64,000 nt of DNA from the NCBI RefSeq assembly GCF_005925325.1, contig NZ_SRMP01000001.1:1054001-1118000 (forward strand). The letters are read 5' to 3'. Both the position numbers and the translations under genes were made by a program. The stretch comes from Pedobacter helvus (lineage in GTDB: Bacteria; Bacteroidota; Bacteroidia; Sphingobacteriales; Sphingobacteriaceae). Of the stretch, positions 18,431 through 27,598 are shown one piece after another. Every line of letters begins with the position of its first letter. Position 1 is the first letter of the stretch. Under the pieces are notes generated by a model. It was not told where the DNA came from. It worked only from the letters and a program-made list of their open reading frames with translations, and made no database searches.

Positions 18431-18772
18431 ATGATCATTTTCGGCACTCGTTCAAAAGTTTTAAGTGGCAGTACTGCTACCGCAGATTGCGACTATTGTT
18501 CATCTAAACAAACAGTTAGGTTAAGTTTTGCGTTACGCTATTTTCACATCTTCTGGATCCCCATGTTTCCGCTCAGCAAAACGGGTGTAAGCCAATGTAG
18601 CCATTGCAAACAAACGCTTTACGCCAACCAAATGCCAAATGCGTTAAAAATGGTTTACGAAGAAGAGAAGAAAAAAGTTAAAACTCCTTGGGGATATCGT
18701 TTTGGCCTTATTTTAATTGGATTGTTTTTCGCTTTCGTAATTGCCTCTATCGTGTTTGGTGGGGGTGAATAA
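18431..18772 (+). CDS. Zinc-ribbon protein with a C-terminal membrane helix
   Basis: 113 aa. CDYC near residue 20 and CSHC near 56 form a split four-cysteine zinc ribbon, with an aromatic stretch (ALRYFHIFWIPMFPLSKTG) between, which is the usual layout of small zinc-ribbon membrane proteins. A single helix (about 90-110) anchors the C-terminus. The domain should face the cytoplasm. It overlaps the following gene if that uses its GTG start. Confidence 0.6.
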   Translation: MIIFGTRSKVLSGSTATADCDYCSSKQTVRLSFALRYFHIFWIPMFPLSKTGVSQCSHCKQTLYANQMPNALKMVYEEEKKKVKTPWGYRFGLILIGLFFAFVIASIVFGGGE

Positions 18773-19037
18773 AAAGTACCTCAACCAACCAATGGTAAAC
18801 GACATTTATGAGGTTAAATATGGCAACAGACAATACGTGCTGTATAAAGTAATTGCAGTAAACGGCAGTGATGTGGTTGTGGTAGAAAGTGTAGAAACGG
18901 GTCGCAAAGCCAGTGACGTGAGTAAAATAAAGAAAGATGGAGTTTACAAAACTTCTGAAATAACTTTTACCAAAGCACAATTAGAAGAACTAGTTAAGGA
19001 AAGAAAATTACGCGATATAGAACGCCAACAGCAATAA
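18765..19037 (+). CDS. Small soluble protein, unknown
   Basis: About 90 aa from the GTG at 18765, which overlaps the previous stop codon by 8 nt; the ATG at 18792 (MVNDIYEVKYG) gives 81 aa and is also likely. The sequence YVLYKVIAVNGSDVVVVESVETG suggests a small beta barrel of SH3 or OB type, followed by a charged helix. There is no signal peptide, unlike most neighbours. Not recognised. Confidence 0.5.
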   Translation: MNKKYLNQPMVNDIYEVKYGNRQYVLYKVIAVNGSDVVVVESVETGRKASDVSKIKKDGVYKTSEITFTKAQLEELVKERKLRDIERQQQ

Positions 19038-19047
19038 TCCATTTAAT

Positions 19048-20217
19048 ATGAAAAATACACGCTTCGCTTTAGTATTCTTGATGCTTTCTGCGGTTTTCAA
19101 TTTCGCGGTAGCACAGCAGAAATACCATGTTTTTGAGCTAAACGACAAATATGGCATTACCGATACTTTAGGGAATGAAATCATTAAGCCGATTTACGGT
19201 TATAGAACCTTAATTCCGGCCAAAAACGAAATCTATTTGCAAGATTTTAGCGAAAGACCAGACATCATTTTTAATGTAAAAACTGGCGCAAAGCAAGCTT
19301 ACGAAAGTGTTTACGATAGTAAAGTGTTTATTAAAGATGTTCCATATTCCATTGTGACCAGCAAAGGAAAGAAGTTTTTGTTAAGCGAAGAAACCGAAAA
19401 AACTATTTCTTTTAGCAGAGATTACGACGAGTTTTATCGTGCCGGAAAATATATCATTGCTCTATATTATGCACAAGACCCTGTTGTATCTGGAGGAAAG
19501 GATAAAAATGGGAAATTTTTACCGCCTAAAATTAGCGCAATAAGGAGGCATCATGCGGTGTTAAGTAACGATGAAACTTTAAAAACTATCGTAGATAAAG
19601 GTTTCGATAAATACATGCCTCTTTATAAAGCTCCGAAAGAAGAGAAAGATGATAGGGTTGTAAAGCTTGAAACAGTTACGCTTAAGCCCAGCAATCCAAT
19701 TTTCGATTATATTATCCTAAGTCAAGGTAATAACCACAGGTTGTATAATGCTAAAATGGTTTTGGTAAAAGCTTTTGTTCTGGCAAAACCCGATGAAGAA
19801 AAGTTGTTTGATTATGCAGAGAAGCTATTAAAAGTTAAACTCAGTACCATGGCAAGTGAACAACATGGCATGGTTAGCGCTCCACCTATGATGGCTTCAC
19901 CAATGATGCCTTCGCCAAGTAGCGGACCGAGAAATTGGAGCCAAAAACCAGAAGAAAAAAAGCCATTTAAGCCTTTCTTTTATACCAAAAAGTTAGATGA
20001 CGGTACTACTATCTTCGCTCTGCAAGAAACAGAAGAAATTAGCAAGCGCATTTTTGAAGCTAAAGCAAATATCAAAGTAGTACTGAACACAGGAAATTGC
20101 TCCATCAGAATAAGCACCGACACAAAAGGATACAGTGGTTTCAGTTACAATCCAAAAACGGGAGAGATTTACCTGCCGAAAGCTTATTTAGCAGAATTAG
20201 GAATTAAGTTGATTTAA
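19048..20217 (+). CDS. Exported protein with WG-like repeats
   Basis: 389 aa with a signal peptide ending VAQQ. Residues 25-65 (YHVFELNDKYGITDTLGNEIIKPIYG) have the WG/KWG repeat pattern, in which each unit reads 'kyGliD..G.eii.p.Y'; weaker units may follow. A low-complexity Met/Pro stretch (SAPPMMASPMMPSPSS) near 275-292 links to a C-terminal domain. WG-repeat proteins are common beside immunity genes. It lies 10 nt after the previous gene and 20 nt before the Imm26-like gene. Confidence 0.6.
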   Translation: MKNTRFALVFLMLSAVFNFAVAQQKYHVFELNDKYGITDTLGNEIIKPIYGYRTLIPAKNEIYLQDFSERPDIIFNVKTGAKQAYESVYDSKVFIKDVPYSIVTSKGKKFLLSEETEKTISFSRDYDEFYRAGKYIIALYYAQDPVVSGGKDKNGKFLPPKISAIRRHHAVLSNDETLKTIVDKGFDKYMPLYKAPKEEKDDRVVKLETVTLKPSNPIFDYIILSQGNNHRLYNAKMVLVKAFVLAKPDEEKLFDYAEKLLKVKLSTMASEQHGMVSAPPMMASPMMPSPSSGPRNWSQKPEEKKPFKPFFYTKKLDDGTTIFALQETEEISKRIFEAKANIKVVLNTGNCSIRISTDTKGYSGFSYNPKTGEIYLPKAYLAELGIKLI

Positions 20218-20237
20218 AGTTTTTGAACTTCAAAATT

Positions 20238-21401
20238 ATGGAACAACCCTTGTTTGAATTAAGTAATGAACAGCGAAAATATTTAGGTCTCACACCAGTT
20301 GCCAAGCATTGGGAACGTGTGGCGTTATTTAACGGTTTTGTTTATTTTGATGGTGATATTATTCGTAAACAATTTAGTGTAAGTGACCAAAGCTATACTG
20401 AGCGAGATCTTGAAGAATTTACGGCAGAAAATAGGACCATTTTATTGCCTAAAACCGCTAAAGGAAAACCTAAAAAACTCAATTATACCGCATCGCAATC
20501 TTTTAAAGGCATTGGTGTTTATTTTTCTTTTTCAGAAAGCTTTTTAACCATTTCCAACTATACCACTCAGACTACCTTTTACAAAGAAAGTTATGAAAAT
20601 AAAACGCTAGATTATTTAAAAACATGGTTGGATCGTTGGATTTCGGAAAGTACCGCAGAAGATTTACAAGAAATCGAAAGCTTTAAAAATGCCGAAAGAG
20701 CTCATCAGAAATATAATGAGGGCGACTTTTTTGCTTTTAAAATTGGCAGAAGACAATGGGGTTTCGGAAGAATTTTATTGGATGTGCAAAAACAGATCAA
20801 AACCAATAAAATTGACAGATACGATCATCCGGGTTTAACCAACCTGATGGGGAAATGCCTGATTGTAAAAGTTTATCACCACATCAGTAATCACCTAAAT
20901 GTTGATTTAAACGAATTGGCTAAAACTTTGGCGCTACCTTCTCAGGCAATTATGGATAATCATTTTTATTATGGCGAAAATCCCATCATTGGAAACAAAC
21001 CTTTAGCCATGGATGAACTCGACATGTTGATTTCTTATAGCCAAAGCATCAATAGTGCAAATTACAATAAGGTTTATTTGCAGTACGGGATGATTTACAG
21101 GGAACTGGAGCTGTCAAAATTCAATAAATATTTAAAGTATGATGACGAGACACAATACTGTGGCTATGTAGAAAATCCGCATAGAAATGAAAGTTCTGGT
21201 TTTGGGCTTGATCTAAATTCGTTGGAGGAATGCATCGAAGCAAAATCAAACCTACCTTATTGGACCAGTGACAAATACTACGATACCAAGTTCGATTTGA
21301 GAAATCCAGCAAATGCCGAAATCAAAAGAGAAATTTTTAACGCTTTCGGTTTAGATGCCAACAAATCATACGAAGAGAATTTGAAAACTACTTTGAAGTA
21401 G
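20238..21401 (+). CDS. Immunity protein 26-like protein
   Basis: 387 aa, cytoplasmic (no signal). I use the ATG at 20238. Residues about 158-180 (YNEGDFFAFKIGRRQWGFGRIL) carry the hallmark of Imm26, 'GD.faiplg.g.yGfGri', and the following barrel-like part fits it. The N-terminal 150 residues are extra and unplaced. Imm26 proteins are predicted to neutralise toxins of polymorphic toxin systems inside the cell. No toxin gene is adjacent, so the target is unknown. Confidence 0.65.
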   Translation: MEQPLFELSNEQRKYLGLTPVAKHWERVALFNGFVYFDGDIIRKQFSVSDQSYTERDLEEFTAENRTILLPKTAKGKPKKLNYTASQSFKGIGVYFSFSESFLTISNYTTQTTFYKESYENKTLDYLKTWLDRWISESTAEDLQEIESFKNAERAHQKYNEGDFFAFKIGRRQWGFGRILLDVQKQIKTNKIDRYDHPGLTNLMGKCLIVKVYHHISNHLNVDLNELAKTLALPSQAIMDNHFYYGENPIIGNKPLAMDELDMLISYSQSINSANYNKVYLQYGMIYRELELSKFNKYLKYDDETQYCGYVENPHRNESSGFGLDLNSLEECIEAKSNLPYWTSDKYYDTKFDLRNPANAEIKREIFNAFGLDANKSYEENLKTTLK

Positions 21402-21426
21402 AATTATAGAAAAAGAGAATGAGCGC

Positions 21427-22056
21427 ATGAAAAATATAATTAAATACATTCTGATAGCGATAACTACACTGAGCTTTGCTTGTAACAATACCCAAAAAAA
21501 TAGCGATGAAGCTGTTGAGGTGGGTAGTGACGATACCGCTGTGATGGCAAAAGTAGATGCGCCTGCCGTTGCTGATACAACGACCAAAATATCAGTAGGC
21601 GATCAGGAAGAAGCTCATATTAACTACGCTGATAGTATCGATTTTGAAAAGTATGAAGTTGGCCCGCAAAAAAGAGTAGCGAATGCGCCTATAGACTGGA
21701 CAAGCTACCCTGAAGCCAAAGATTTTAAAACTAGAATTACTGAAGCTTATAAAGATAACGAAGTGAATTTTGGTGGATATTATGTGACTTCAATATTTGG
21801 TTGTGGTGCCAGTTGCATTATGGGTTTTATGGTTGATGTGAGGGATGGAAAAATTTACGATTTGCCTTTAGGCGAAGAAAACTCCTGCCTTTTTGCAGAA
21901 GACAGAGCCTTATACAATTGGATGAGCCGTCTTTTTATTGCAGGTGTTTGCAAAGAAAACGTAGACGCCAAAAAGGTTTATTACAAAGCTTATTTGTGGC
22001 ACGAGGATAAAAAGGAATTTGAAAAAGTAGACGAAAGTGCTTTTTTGAAGAAATAG
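21427..22056 (+). CDS. Lipoprotein of unknown function with a GCGxSC motif
   Basis: 209 aa with a lipobox at C19 (SFAC), then an acidic linker. The conserved core NFGGYYVTSIFGCGASCIMGFMVD, followed by DGKIYDLP, matches a widespread but uncharacterised periplasmic pattern ('NFaG.y....wGCG..C...aivD...GkvY'). The two cysteines probably pair. It is the last gene before a repeat element at 22110. Confidence 0.6.
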   Translation: MKNIIKYILIAITTLSFACNNTQKNSDEAVEVGSDDTAVMAKVDAPAVADTTTKISVGDQEEAHINYADSIDFEKYEVGPQKRVANAPIDWTSYPEAKDFKTRITEAYKDNEVNFGGYYVTSIFGCGASCIMGFMVDVRDGKIYDLPLGEENSCLFAEDRALYNWMSRLFIAGVCKENVDAKKVYYKAYLWHEDKKEFEKVDESAFLKK

Positions 22057-22109
22057 CTAAGGCAGTGGATCTTAAAACCTAAAACAATAGCACAAAAAGA
22101 AATTAATTA

Positions 22110-22168
22110 AACCTGACAGTAGCGAGCATGAGTGTAGCGAATAAAGCGAATGGCAGGACGGCAGAAGC
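22110..22168. repeat. Interspersed structured repeat, copy 1
   Basis: A segment starting CCTGACAGTAGCGAGCATGA matches the one at 53306-53366. The ends CCTG (22112-22115) and CAGG (22154-22157) pair; in the other copy they are CCCG and CGGG, a compensatory change that keeps the pairing. Both copies lie between genes of the same strand, in the same orientation. Confidence 0.7.
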
Positions 22169-22200
22169 TATGAAATACTAACAAACATTTTCGAACAAAT

Positions 22201-22947
22201 ATGATCACTAAATATAAACTTACTGTTGTACTAATTTTTACATTATCCACCTTAGGTTTCGCACAAAACCGAAAGCCAGATTATGTGTTTAAACTTGGTA
22301 CAATTAATTATTTCATGAACTTAAGCAAGGGAAATGCTAAAGCGCAAAATGATACACTTTTTTATAATTTGTACAGAAATGGCAGTACCAAAAGAATTGC
22401 CAAAGAGATTAAACATATCGTAAACAGAAACACTGGCGACACCTTACAAGCTGGTTACTACGTTGTTTTGGAAAAAACAATCTCATTTTTTCAGACATTC
22501 AAAGCTAAAAAAACAACCCAGAGGGTTTATACGCAAAACGTTAATGGTCTGTTATCAGTAAAATCGGGTGTTTTAACAATTGATCCTCCCAAGATGCCAA
22601 TCCCACCTATGGCGCCTGCAGCAGATAATACTGGTTATCCTGAACAAGTAGATATACCTGCAGAATTTCCTGGGGGAATGGCAAGAGCAAGACAATTTAT
22701 TGGCAACAACTTAGAATATCCGAAGAAAGCGATAGACGCCGAAATAGAAGGAACAGTACAAGCGAAATTTACCATTGAGTTAGATGGTTCGATTAGCAAT
22801 ATCGAGATTGTGAGAAGTTTAGGATATGGTTGTGATGAAGAGGTTATTCGCGTAATCAAACGAATGCCAAAATGGGCCCCTGCGAAACGTGACGGTAAAG
22901 CTGTAAAATCGTACATCACTATGCCTATTAGTTTTAACTTAAATTAA
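22201..22947 (+). CDS. Exported protein with a TonB C-terminal domain
   Basis: 248 aa with a signal peptide ending GFAQ. Residues about 165-248 form a clear TonB_C domain: YPKKAIDAEIEGTVQAKFTI, 'DGSISNIEIVRSLG', a cysteine-bearing 'GCDEEVIRVIKRMPKWAPAKRDGKAV'. It lacks the N-terminal anchor and Pro-rich linker of a true energy transducer, so it is probably periplasmic and not a working TonB. The N-terminal 130 residues are unrecognised. Confidence 0.8.
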   Translation: MITKYKLTVVLIFTLSTLGFAQNRKPDYVFKLGTINYFMNLSKGNAKAQNDTLFYNLYRNGSTKRIAKEIKHIVNRNTGDTLQAGYYVVLEKTISFFQTFKAKKTTQRVYTQNVNGLLSVKSGVLTIDPPKMPIPPMAPAADNTGYPEQVDIPAEFPGGMARARQFIGNNLEYPKKAIDAEIEGTVQAKFTIELDGSISNIEIVRSLGYGCDEEVIRVIKRMPKWAPAKRDGKAVKSYITMPISFNLN

Positions 22948-22957
22948 TTCCTATAAG

Positions 22958-23671
22958 ATGGTCAAGTATTTCAGAGCTTTTTTATTCGCTTTTGCCGTAG
23001 CCATACTAATTTCTTCGTGTAAGGGGAAAGTTAAACCTATTGGCCAAGCCCCGCTGGATTTATTAGATATTGATTTTGGCACCAAAATGAGCACCTTATA
23101 TCCTGATAAATACAAAAGCAAAAACTGGGATAATTACTACGATATTCCGGTTGGCGAAGACACCAGAATGATAGAAAGGGACACCACTTTTATCAATGAG
23201 TTTTCTGAAGACCAAAAAGCTGTGGGTATAGAGTATAGACAAAGAAGTTCATCCACTGGAGATACTTTAGCTATAGCTGTAGATCAAACTTTCAGTTCGC
23301 TTAGCATAGCCTTTTCCATTGATGATAAAATCAAAGCTATTGGTGCAGAAACAAGTGAGATTTCTAATCAACAAACCAAAAAATTTATCCAAACGCTAAG
23401 CAAAAAATATGGAGAAGCCAAAAAGTTAGAAGGCGAATTCATGAGCAAGTTTACCATTTACGAATGGGAAACTAAAGATAGGATTTTCCGTTACGCTACC
23501 ATTTTCAACAATGAAAAAAACACCTTAAAATTAGAAGTCGATAAAAACCAAGGCAGCATTAAGCCAATGGAAAAAACGCCTCATCACGATGGCTATTTTT
23601 TTGTCATCAACAAAGCATATCTAAAGGATATTGAAACTTTGCATACTGGTACGTTTGTATACATTAAATAA
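22958..23671 (+). CDS. Lipoprotein, paralogue of the genes at 24848 and 55022
   Basis: 237 aa, lipobox at C21 (ISSC). After LLDIDFGTKMSTLYPDKY it has the segment shared with its paralogues: a helix ending 'LSKKYGEAK', then 'YEWETKDRIFRYATIF', which fits a beta strand pair. The same 'L..KYG' then 'Y.W...' order appears in the proteins at 24848 and 55022. The function is unknown. It sits 10 nt after the TonB-C gene. Confidence 0.6.
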   Translation: MVKYFRAFLFAFAVAILISSCKGKVKPIGQAPLDLLDIDFGTKMSTLYPDKYKSKNWDNYYDIPVGEDTRMIERDTTFINEFSEDQKAVGIEYRQRSSSTGDTLAIAVDQTFSSLSIAFSIDDKIKAIGAETSEISNQQTKKFIQTLSKKYGEAKKLEGEFMSKFTIYEWETKDRIFRYATIFNNEKNTLKLEVDKNQGSIKPMEKTPHHDGYFFVINKAYLKDIETLHTGTFVYIK

Positions 23672-23698
23672 ACTCAAACTATTAAAAAAACAATTATT

Positions 23699-24226
23699 AT
23701 GGCTAATTTATCTTTCTTCTTTAGCAATAAAGAGCGTTTAAAATTTTTTCTCAAGTGCGTACTTATAGGAATGCCCTTACTATTCTTAGCAGGATGGGCA
23801 GTAAATACTTTCGAAGATAGCGAGGCTGAAAAAGGAACCGCAAATGACAAGGGCGGGATAAATTATTTCTATCGCGAAAGCTCAGGCATTAAAACATATC
23901 CAGAGCCTATAGGCAAATTGATCCCAATGTACCCAAATAGTCAATCTACTTATTTAAGCGTTTCTACAGACAAGAACAATGAATTAGAAGGAAACATCGT
24001 CGTTTTCACACCAGATGAGTTGAGTAAAGTAATCGCTTTTTATAAGCAAAAGGCGAAAGTTATAAACGAAAGTGCTGACCGTTTGGAATTAGAAAAGGAT
24101 GGTCAAAATTTTGTAATTGGCAAAGAGAACGCTTATGATGATGATCCGATAAAAGGTGAAACTAAATTTGAGATCAGATTTAACACCAGAGCAACGGTGG
24201 AGAAATGGAAAAATTATAAACCTTAA
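23699..24226 (+). CDS. Unknown protein with one N-terminal membrane helix
   Basis: 175 aa. A helix near residues 17-35 anchors it, with the C-terminal part outside the cytoplasm. The mature part holds IPMYPNSQSTYLSVSTD and DELSKVIAFYKQKAK, the layout of domains where 'YPgA' precedes a helix ending in 'FY...l', seen in several periplasmic families. I cannot name the family. Confidence 0.55.
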   Translation: MANLSFFFSNKERLKFFLKCVLIGMPLLFLAGWAVNTFEDSEAEKGTANDKGGINYFYRESSGIKTYPEPIGKLIPMYPNSQSTYLSVSTDKNNELEGNIVVFTPDELSKVIAFYKQKAKVINESADRLELEKDGQNFVIGKENAYDDDPIKGETKFEIRFNTRATVEKWKNYKP

Positions 24227-24294
24227 AGGTAATAGAAATCAGCTAAATTTTAAATTATAAGCTTCCCCAAGGTCAAACATCTCATCAATAGTAA

Positions 24295-24840
24295 ATGAAA
24301 AAGGTATTTAAGATCATTGCAATATTGGTTGCAGTACTCATTGCACTCGTTATTTTGTTTTTTGGTTTCATTTGGGGAAGCATAGAATGGAACCGCTACA
24401 GCAAAAAGAAAGAAGCCATTCGCATGCAAAAAGAAGTTTGCGATACCATTAGGAACGTGCAGGGAAATTTTAAGATCAATGTAAACGGTTTTACGCCTAA
24501 AGAACTGAAGAAGATTAAATTTTACCTTAAGCGGGATAAATTAATTATTAGAGATACCACCATCAATTTCACAGCTGAAAATGATCGTGAAACCCAAACG
24601 GTTATCATGCCTTTTGAGACACTGGATATTCAGGATTGGATCATCGTAGTCATTAAGGATAGAACTTATTTGCTTTCGGGCTTTAGTTACACCGCAGGCT
24701 ACAACTACGGTATGTTTGGCCCGGTTGGTCCTTGCGAATGCGGAGGCAGTAGTTACCAAAATGTAAATGGCAAACCTGGAGGCTCGGGCTGGCTGCTCAA
24801 AAAAGAGGGCTTGTTAAATTATCAGTTACCTCCAAAATAA
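24295..24840 (+). CDS. Unknown protein with one N-terminal membrane helix
   Basis: 181 aa, with a strong helix near residues 5-28 and a beta-rich external domain (FKINVNGFTPKELKKIKFYL). The end has a glycine-rich loop with a CEC pair (GPVGPCECGGSSYQNVNG). It comes 7 nt before the next gene. No family is recognised. Confidence 0.55.
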   Translation: MKKVFKIIAILVAVLIALVILFFGFIWGSIEWNRYSKKKEAIRMQKEVCDTIRNVQGNFKINVNGFTPKELKKIKFYLKRDKLIIRDTTINFTAENDRETQTVIMPFETLDIQDWIIVVIKDRTYLLSGFSYTAGYNYGMFGPVGPCECGGSSYQNVNGKPGGSGWLLKKEGLLNYQLPPK

Positions 24841-24847
24841 ATACAAT

Positions 24848-25684
24848 ATGAAGAGAATTTGTTACCGTTTAGCTTTTTTAGTTTTAGCAGTTGTAGCATT
24901 TACCATGTGTACCAAAAAGACCACGCTTCTAGAAAGGCATAGTGCCTTTGATTTAGAAAAAGTTGACTTTAAGGAGAATGTAAATGAATTGTTTGCTAAA
25001 AACCTACTAGATGACAACGGCCAAAGTTATGATAGTGTAGATGTTACGATAATAAATAGCGATAAACAACGGTACAGAATTACAAATTCTCGTATTGAGT
25101 TGCTTGAGCTTAAAGTGCCGACGAAAGACCTTGGATTTTTATATAAATCGCCAACCTTAGATAGCGTTGCTAAATTTCAAGACACCTACTTTGAGCGGGT
25201 TTATTTGCTAACGGATAACAACAAAAAACCAATAGGTTATTACGCAGAGGCAGAACTTGGAAGTGCTGGAGAACGCAATTCGGCCATCGAAAAACTGACT
25301 GAAAAATACGGTAAACCAACACATGCATTCTTTCTGGCTCGAGAATTTAACCAATGTTCTTACGAATGGGTTTTAGCTGATAGAACCATTCAGGTGGAGA
25401 CCTCCTTTGGTTTTAGCAGTGACATCAATACCAACGGCGGACGGTTTTATAAGATAGACCTGTTGATTTTGGAGAACAATGCAAAAAAGGCTGTACATGA
25501 AGCGCACATTTTCGAGTATCCAGAACAAATTGTGTACAAAGGTAAAACCTACAGTTACAAGGATATGCTTTTAGAAAAGACCGAAGTTTTTAGCGATGAG
25601 TTTGTGCTAAACTCTACCAAAGAATATTTGTTAAAAAACGAACATACGGATTATGATATTAGCCTATCTCCTAAGGACGAATAA
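24848..25684 (+). CDS. Lipoprotein, paralogue of the genes at 22958 and 55022
   Basis: 278 aa with a probable lipobox at C21 (FTMC, not ideal). The order HSAFDLEKVDFKENVNELF, then LTEKYGKPTHAF, then 'CSYEWVLADRTIQVETSF' parallels the lipoprotein at 22958. A C-terminal extension (EYPEQIVYKGKTYSYKDM) is specific to this copy. Function unknown. Confidence 0.6.
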   Translation: MKRICYRLAFLVLAVVAFTMCTKKTTLLERHSAFDLEKVDFKENVNELFAKNLLDDNGQSYDSVDVTIINSDKQRYRITNSRIELLELKVPTKDLGFLYKSPTLDSVAKFQDTYFERVYLLTDNNKKPIGYYAEAELGSAGERNSAIEKLTEKYGKPTHAFFLAREFNQCSYEWVLADRTIQVETSFGFSSDINTNGGRFYKIDLLILENNAKKAVHEAHIFEYPEQIVYKGKTYSYKDMLLEKTEVFSDEFVLNSTKEYLLKNEHTDYDISLSPKDE

Positions 25685-25695
25685 TTTAAAAACCC

Positions 25696-26169
25696 ATGAT
25701 AGTATCTGCGCAAACCTATAACATTATCCTCATCGCAATTGTCATATTGATTGCGATCAGACCTCTTTACACCCGTTTAATCAAAAAGCAAGGCAATAAA
25801 CACGATTGGATGTTTGCGCTTTTATTTCTTTTGTTACCGATTAATTGGTACACACCTACGTTTATTACTGTTACTTCTTGTGGCAAGTTTACCAAAGAAG
25901 TATTGCTATTTCCAGGCGAAAAAGATGGAGTGAGTTACAGCTATGGATGGAACAACTATATCATCAACAAATCGTTAAACACTGTGGCTTTTGAGTATAT
26001 ATTTTATGGCGATAACAAAAGGAAAGAAGACGAATTAGATAAAATCATTACACCAGGTAAAATCGAAAAAGTTAACGAGGTTACCATAGATTTTGTGTTT
26101 GAGGAAGAAGCGAAAAGTGTTTCAACAAAATCGAGTGGCGCTACCAAAACTACGTTGTATTGTATGTGA
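25696..26169 (+). CDS. Small membrane protein, unknown
   Basis: 157 aa with two helices (about residues 8-25 and 40-62) and a soluble C-terminal half with a predicted beta fold (EVLLFPGEKDGVSYSYGWNNY). It follows the previous gene by 11 nt. The layout of N-terminal helices plus a C-terminal soluble domain recurs in the genes at 26213 and 27599. Confidence 0.55.
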   Translation: MIVSAQTYNIILIAIVILIAIRPLYTRLIKKQGNKHDWMFALLFLLLPINWYTPTFITVTSCGKFTKEVLLFPGEKDGVSYSYGWNNYIINKSLNTVAFEYIFYGDNKRKEDELDKIITPGKIEKVNEVTIDFVFEEEAKSVSTKSSGATKTTLYCM

Positions 26170-26212
26170 TTTCTATAAGCTTGTTTCGGTCACAGTAAAT
26201 AAAAGATGTCAC

Positions 26213-26692
26213 ATGACACCATTCCTACTCTTCATCGTTTTACCATTGCTACTGTTAACATGGCTGTTTATTCGAAGCAAAACCAGAAAAACAAAATGGA
26301 TTATAGGCGTGTTCGCTGTACTTTTTATCACCTTTTTAACAACCATCGTACTAGGTCTTTGGAGCATGGGCATTGAAGATTTATATGGAGATAAACAAAA
26401 TATTTTTTGGGAAGGAAGTGCTGGAGACACCATCAAATTAGTTGATAATCGTACCAAAAAAGTCTTGGCAACGGGTATCCTTAAAAAAACGTGGCATCGA
26501 ATAAATGTGCAAAGTGACGGTACTGAAATAGAATTATTGCAATGGCTTACTAATGAAACGAACGCTGAGTACGTAGAAACTCGTCAAGAGGTTAAAGACG
26601 ATATCATCACGGTTACAGTTTTAAGTACAAGCGATAGGTCATTTGATAGCAGAATGAGGGCTAGAAAAAATCAAAAAATAAACAAACTTTAA
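26213..26692 (+). CDS. Small membrane protein, unknown
   Basis: 159 aa from the ATG at 26213 (MTPFLLFIVLP); the open frame extends upstream into the previous gene but has no good start there. Two helices (about 3-20 and 28-50) precede a soluble domain (GDTIKLVDNRTKKVLATGIL). Its stop codon touches operator site F (TAACGAAT). Confidence 0.55.
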   Translation: MTPFLLFIVLPLLLLTWLFIRSKTRKTKWIIGVFAVLFITFLTTIVLGLWSMGIEDLYGDKQNIFWEGSAGDTIKLVDNRTKKVLATGILKKTWHRINVQSDGTEIELLQWLTNETNAEYVETRQEVKDDIITVTVLSTSDRSFDSRMRARKNQKINKL

Positions 26693-26760
26693 CGAATTGC
26701 AGTTTATCCTTAGCGAATTTTAAATTAAGTGTTGTATTAGAAAGGGTATTTATATTTTAG
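26693..26760 (+). promoter_or_regulatory. Tandem 21-bp operator and promoter, site F
   Basis: CGAATTGCAG (26693) and CGAATTTTAA (26714) are 21 bp apart. TATTTTAG (26753-26760) starts 39 nt after the second, and TTG (26732-26734) lies 18 nt before it as a -33 element. The first repeat begins directly after the stop codon of the gene before, and the gene at 26793 starts 32 nt on. Confidence 0.65.
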
Positions 26761-26792
26761 TATAACGAATTACAGCAATTTTAAATAAATAG

Positions 26793-27593
26793 ATGGAACA
26801 ATCTGATCATACTTCTCAACCAACCCAACCAGCACTTGAAAACAAGCCAGTAAAACGCAATAAAGCCAAAACCATTATTTGGGTTATTATTGGCGTAATT
26901 GTGCTCGCCTGTATATTGGCTTTCACCTATTTTTATGGTGGATATAAAGCCCGTCAAGATTACAACGCTAATGGCGATGACGTAGCCTACCCTGCAGACA
27001 GTGTATTTGTAGATGGTTGGGCTAGCCCAGAAGATTATGCCAACTGGAAAGATGCTACATTTACCATTCCGCAATATGATGATATACCTACACCATTTAA
27101 AAGAGGAATTGTTAAAATTTTTATGGATAATGGCTATTTCAGTAAAGATAACAGCGATTTATATTTCTTCACCAAAATTAAAGATCGTGCTTACAGAGTA
27201 ATCGCCTATGGCAATTTCACGGGTCAGGGAGAACGCGAAATGGCATTTTTGCTTGAAAACTCTGACTATCAAAGTAGTGCCATTTTTATCATCCCTCAAA
27301 AAGGGAACATCCTGTATTGGAAAAAACTCCCTGGCGAATTGCCAACTATCAAAAGCTTTAAAAAAGGGGCTTTAATTTACATGGATAAAATGGAACTGGT
27401 GCCGGCGCCAAACGACGGTATTATCAAACAAACCAAAAATTCGAAATATGTGCTGATCTATAACCATCAAACCAAAACTTTTGATGAGTATTACCAGTAT
27501 ACTAACGATGATATTAAAAGTGCGCAAGAAGAACAAGAAATGGATGATGAACCTGAAGAGGTAGCAGATACAACCGTTGTAGAAGGAGGATAA
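26793..27593 (+). CDS. Unknown single-pass membrane protein
   Basis: 266 aa. About 25 charged residues precede a helix near 27-48 (TIIWVIIGVIVLACILAFTY), so the C-terminal domain is periplasmic. That domain has ADSVFVDGWASPEDYANWKD and VIAYGNFTGQGEREMAFLLE, which looks like a beta-propeller or FG-GAP-like unit reporting on a quantity, and it ends in a very acidic tail (EEQEMDDEPEEVAD). First gene after site F. Confidence 0.55.
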   Translation: MEQSDHTSQPTQPALENKPVKRNKAKTIIWVIIGVIVLACILAFTYFYGGYKARQDYNANGDDVAYPADSVFVDGWASPEDYANWKDATFTIPQYDDIPTPFKRGIVKIFMDNGYFSKDNSDLYFFTKIKDRAYRVIAYGNFTGQGEREMAFLLENSDYQSSAIFIIPQKGNILYWKKLPGELPTIKSFKKGALIYMDKMELVPAPNDGIIKQTKNSKYVLIYNHQTKTFDEYYQYTNDDIKSAQEEQEMDDEPEEVADTTVVEGG

Positions 27594-27598
27594 ATTGC